Shown: in pieces, positions 41,097-43,333 of the stretch
Layout: each line of letters begins with the position of its first letter
Numbering within the stretch: position 1 is the stretch's first letter
DNA from: Chlorobiaceae bacterium
GTDB lineage: Bacteria; Bacteroidota; Chlorobiia; Chlorobiales; Chlorobiaceae
Length of the DNA: 43,333 nt
Assembly: GCA_013334485.1 (NCBI GenBank)
Contig: JAAXXL010000017.1
Location: 1-43,333 of the forward strand
Direction of reading: 5' to 3'
Notes under the pieces: model-generated
The model's input: only the letters and a program-made list of their open reading frames with translations
What the model was told of the DNA's origin: nothing
The model's database searches: none
Made by a program: the position numbers and the translations under genes

Positions 41097-42428
41097 TTAT
41101 TTTTTGATCAGCTTCGACAACCACCCCTGTTTCTGCGACTCCTCAGTGTGCAGCACTTCATCGAGAGCCTCTATCAGGTCATCGGGATGTTCAAGGCCGA
41201 TGGAGAGGCGGATCAGGTCTGGTGAGAGACCACTCTCAAGCTGCTGTTCTGCCGACAATTGACTGTGCGAGGTGCTTGCAGGGTGAAGGATAAGGCTTTT
41301 GGCATCACCGACATTGGCGAGATGAGAGAAGAGTTTGATGGAGTCGATGATTTTTACGGCTGCATCATATCCCCCTTTCACACCGAACACCACAACACCG
41401 CCAAATCCGTTTTTCAGGTCCCGTGAGGCGAGGGGGTAGGACGGGTCGTTTTTAAGGCCGGGATAACGTACCCATGCCACTTCCGGATGCGCGGAAAGGT
41501 ATTCAGCAACCTTGAGTGCATTTTCACTGTGACGGACCATTCTGACGGGCAGGGTTTCGATACCCTGAAGAAAGATCCATGAATTATCGGGAGAGATGCT
41601 TGCGCCAAGATTTCTGAGCGGAACCGTACGCACTCTCAGGGCAAATGCAATCGGAGCCAGCGGTTCCGGGAGGTCAATGCCCCAGCGCAGCCCGTGATAG
41701 TTTTTGTCGGGTTCAGTAAAGAGCGGGTGTCGTCCTCCCTTCCAGTTAAAGCGCCCGGCATCAGTAACGATACCCCCGATTCCTGTGCCGTGGCCTCCAA
41801 GCCATTTGGTTAGGGAGTTGATGACAATGTCAGCGCCCAGATCAATGGTTTTGAGCAGATAGGGGGTTGTGAAGGTAGCATCAACAATAAGCGGCAGGCC
41901 GTTTCTGTGAGCTACCTCTGCAATAGCCTTCACATCGCTGTAATCAAGGACCGGATTGCCAATGGTTTCAATGTAAAGCGCTCTTGTTTTTTCGGTTATT
42001 GCGCGCTCGAAATTGGCGGGGTCCTTCGGGTCAACGAATTTGACGGTGATACCCAGTTTTGGAAGAATGGCATCGAACTGGGTGTAGGTTCCTCCGTAGA
42101 GATTGTTTGCCGAAACGATCTCATCTCCGGCTTCAGCAATGGTTATGATGGTATTGAAAATTGCGGCTGTGCCTGATGCGAGGGCTACGGATGCAGCGCC
42201 ACCTTCAAGCTGTGTTACCCGCTGCTCAAGCACATCGGTTGTCGGGTTCATCAGCCGGGTGTAGATGTTGCCCAGCTCTTTCAGGGCAAAGAGGTTTGCG
42301 GCATGTTCGGTGTTCTTGAAGAGATAGGAGCTGGTACGGTAGACCGGAACTCCTCTTGACTGGGTTGCATCGACACTCTGGCCTGCATGCAGTGCGAGTG
42401 TTTCAAAGCGGTAGTTTGCTGAACTCAT
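41097..42428 (-). CDS. metY: O-acetylhomoserine sulfhydrylase
   Basis: Makes homocysteine from O-acetylhomoserine and sulfide (direct sulfhydrylation). Some members also use O-acetylserine. 443 aa, the longer form of the Cys/Met PLP family. PLP Lys is K208 in INSLTKWLGGHGTGIGG. Family marks are RFETLALHAGQ, YTRLMNPTTDVLEQR, SGTAAIFNTI, NLYGGTYTQF, ETIGNP and FSHLANVGDAKSLILHPAST, the last characteristic of MetY. A strong GGAG is present upstream of the ATG. It follows the DUF4395 gene by 66 nt, so both would be under the leader at 43012-43179. Confidence 0.95.
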   Translation of the reverse strand: MSSANYRFETLALHAGQSVDATQSRGVPVYRTSSYLFKNTEHAANLFALKELGNIYTRLMNPTTDVLEQRVTQLEGGAASVALASGTAAIFNTIITIAEAGDEIVSANNLYGGTYTQFDAILPKLGITVKFVDPKDPANFERAITEKTRALYIETIGNPVLDYSDVKAIAEVAHRNGLPLIVDATFTTPYLLKTIDLGADIVINSLTKWLGGHGTGIGGIVTDAGRFNWKGGRHPLFTEPDKNYHGLRWGIDLPEPLAPIAFALRVRTVPLRNLGASISPDNSWIFLQGIETLPVRMVRHSENALKVAEYLSAHPEVAWVRYPGLKNDPSYPLASRDLKNGFGGVVVFGVKGGYDAAVKIIDSIKLFSHLANVGDAKSLILHPASTSHSQLSAEQQLESGLSPDLIRLSIGLEHPDDLIEALDEVLHTEESQKQGWLSKLIKK

Positions 42429-42494
42429 TGAAAAATTCTCCTTGATTAATTGATGATGCGATTGGATTTTTTAGAAACAGGATGATCGCAAAGG

Positions 42495-42968
42495 CTATTG
42501 TTGTTGTTTTGGACCGAAAAATTTGAAGCGTTGGAGGTTGAACTGATAGAAGAGGAAGCAGCCGAAGCAGAACCCTCCGAGGGCTACTGCCGCTGCCGTT
42601 GCAACGAATGCTGAAAGAATCCATCCTGTCAGTTCAGCACCAAGCAGGAATGCGATCTGGGCTCCTCCGAGCAATATTGCTGCTATGGAGTTATTGAAAC
42701 GCATGAGTTTCGGATCTTCCGTTTTAGCGCTCTTGTTTTGTTCTGCAAAAATTCTCGATCCGATAATGAAAATCAGGCTTCCTTTCTGCCCAAACACTAC
42801 AGCGCCGAGAATGATAACAAAGAGCAGTGTGGTGATAACCGGCTGCTGAGCGAGAATGGCGGTCACAATACCCGTGAGCAGCACAACCCGGTTCAGTTTC
42901 ACAATTGGAAGCGGTATTCCTGTGCACACTTTTGTTGCAGCAGTGTTTGACGGGGATAAATTGGACAT
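42495..42968 (-). CDS. DUF4395-family membrane protein, 157 aa
   Basis: Function unknown. Three or four membrane spans: about residues 24-50, 60-72, 92-112 and 115-140. The conserved DUF4395 features are the LNRVVLLTG start of the first span, a middle DPKLMRFNNSIA segment, and the Cys pair in GGFCFGCFLFYQF near the end. A TTG 14 codons upstream is possible, but the ATG at 42968 begins where similarity is expected. First gene after the cysteine-rich leader and upstream of metY. A role in sulfur transport or thiol chemistry is only suggested by this position and the Cys pair. Confidence 0.8.
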   Translation of the reverse strand: MSNLSPSNTAATKVCTGIPLPIVKLNRVVLLTGIVTAILAQQPVITTLLFVIILGAVVFGQKGSLIFIIGSRIFAEQNKSAKTEDPKLMRFNNSIAAILLGGAQIAFLLGAELTGWILSAFVATAAAVALGGFCFGCFLFYQFNLQRFKFFGPKQQQ

Positions 42969-43011
42969 GGTTGTTTGTTTTTTTTCGATTGTAAAAAAGT
43001 CGGGTGACAAT

Positions 43012-43045
43012 AAAAAAAGCCGGTACTGACAGTCAGTACCGGCTT
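43012..43045 (-). terminator. Attenuator-type intrinsic terminator in the metY leader
   Basis: Perfect 11-bp stem GCCGGTACTGA/TCAGTACCGGC with a 3-nt loop (CTG), extended by AA/TT and followed on the minus strand by TTTTTTTATTG. It stands between the leader peptide (43084-43179) and the DUF4395 start (42968). The upstream segments ACAGTCAG (43126-43119) and TACCGG (43101-43096) are exactly complementary to the 5' arm plus loop (43042-43029), giving a competing structure. Confidence 0.85.
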
Positions 43046-43083
43046 ATAATTCGAGTGTATGCACTTCATGAAATCATGTTGGG

Positions 43084-43179
43084 CTACCATCTCCTCCGGT
43101 AAGATCCTGTATCAGACGCTGACTGTTTTGCGCAACAGCAACAGCTTGTACAGATTATGTTGGAGGTCATTGCTTTCAT
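43084..43179 (-). CDS. Candidate cysteine-rich leader peptide, 31 aa
   Basis: Short ORF from an ATG at 43179 to TAG, with five Cys codons: C10, then C13-C16 in CTSCCCC. After the Cys run the next 30 nt contain ACAGTCAG and TACCGG, which can pair with the 5' half of the terminator at 43012-43045. The peptide continues AKQSASDTG and ends RRRW. A modest AAGAGACG stands upstream of the start. Ribosome stalling at the Cys codons when Cys-tRNA is short would favour the antiterminator and expression of the sulfur genes. The mechanism is inferred from the classical amino-acid attenuators. Confidence 0.65.
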   Translation of the reverse strand: MKAMTSNIICTSCCCCAKQSASDTGSYRRRW

Positions 43180-43333
43180 GAGTTCGTCTCTTGTTGTTTG
43201 CTTATTAACGATTGTTAACCATTTTTTCGGAGTTTTCCAAATAAAGTCTGTTTTTTCCTGACTTCCCCTGTCAGAAAAAATAGAGGAAGCCAGGATTGAA
43301 CGCCTGCACTATCACACTGTTTTTATTTCAGTT
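43180..43333 (-). promoter_or_regulatory. Upstream region of the sulfur operon leader
   Basis: No ORF. A possible -35 TTGGAA and -10 TAACAA with 17-nt spacing lie around 43243-43215. TTAAC-N4-GTTAA at 43204-43217 is an inverted repeat that could be an operator. A further stem-loop CTGAC-N7-GTCAG (43258-43274) is framed by T6 and A6 runs. None of these is certain. Confidence 0.35.

Noticed and set aside
43258-43274. A second terminator upstream of the leader peptide
   Set aside because: The stem is only five bp and is followed by A6 on the minus strand rather than U; it is noted only as a possible leader structure.
42969-43333. SAM-type riboswitch upstream of metY
   Set aside because: I looked for a SAM-I-like four-way junction or other met riboswitch and saw none. 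The region instead has the short Cys-rich ORF and the terminator/antiterminator pairings.
1-43333. CRISPR array, tRNA or rRNA genes, phage or insertion sequence genes
   Set aside because: No regularly spaced identical repeats with unique spacers, no cloverleaf or rRNA-like stretches and no transposase or integrase motifs were recognised by eye.

Overview
The window looks like chromosomal DNA of a green sulfur bacterium (Chlorobiota, Chlorobium-like). This is inferred from remembered family resemblance (PyrB, a DUF6814-like small membrane protein, a DUF1207-like outer membrane protein, a porin ending in Phe) and from the combination of sulfur assimilation, [NiFe]-hydrogenase maturation and a cbb3 oxidase. 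No rRNA, tRNA, CRISPR array, phage or insertion sequence was seen. Most genes lie on the minus strand. The exceptions are a NUDIX gene and the hypABFCDE block.

Layout. (1) 1-6873, minus: a cbb3 cytochrome oxidase operon, ccoN-ccoO-ccoQ-ccoP-ccoG-ccoH, then an extra periplasmic YtkA/FixH-like gene and the copper ATPase gene ccoI, which runs off the left edge. CcoP has only one heme c site. (2) 6874-7272: intergenic DNA with a 138-bp palindromic repeat and a terminator. (3) 7273-17044, minus: mtnA and a purine/MTA phosphorylase (methylthioadenosine salvage), then housekeeping genes: yggS-type PLP protein, cyclophilin, TPR protein, tatD, lspA, aroE, a large TPR protein and uvrC. (4) 17111-22866: usp - MFS transporter - small membrane protein, a porin, a NUDIX hydrolase and a DUF1207-like protein. 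(5) pyrB (minus), divergent from hypA-hypB-hypF-hypC-hypD-hypE (plus, 23997-29982), a complete hydrogenase maturation set without structural genes in view. (6) 29994-43333, minus: a long sulfur region. In transcription order it reads: Cys-rich leader peptide and attenuator-like terminator, DUF4395 membrane protein, O-acetylhomoserine sulfhydrylase, HPr-like protein, LuxR-type response regulator, cysteine synthase, serine O-acetyltransferase, a family 2 encapsulin shell with a cyclic-nucleotide-binding-like domain, a cysteine desulfurase with a ~345-residue low-complexity N-terminal extension (the likely cargo), a cystathionine gamma-lyase/synthase, then thiS-thiG-thiH-thiF.

The two most interesting systems are in region 6. 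The first is an encapsulin sulfur compartment: serine is acetylated (SAT), converted to cysteine (CysK), and cysteine sulfur is mobilised by a desulfurase that the shell is predicted to package. Sulfur-carrier chemistry for thiamine (ThiS/ThiF) lies just downstream. The second is a candidate cysteine-responsive transcription attenuator at 43012-43179. A 31-residue peptide with a C-x2-CCCC run is followed by an 11-bp stem and a U-tract, and a competing antiterminator pairing of 8 + 6 nt can be seen in the sequence. Both are predictions from sequence alone.
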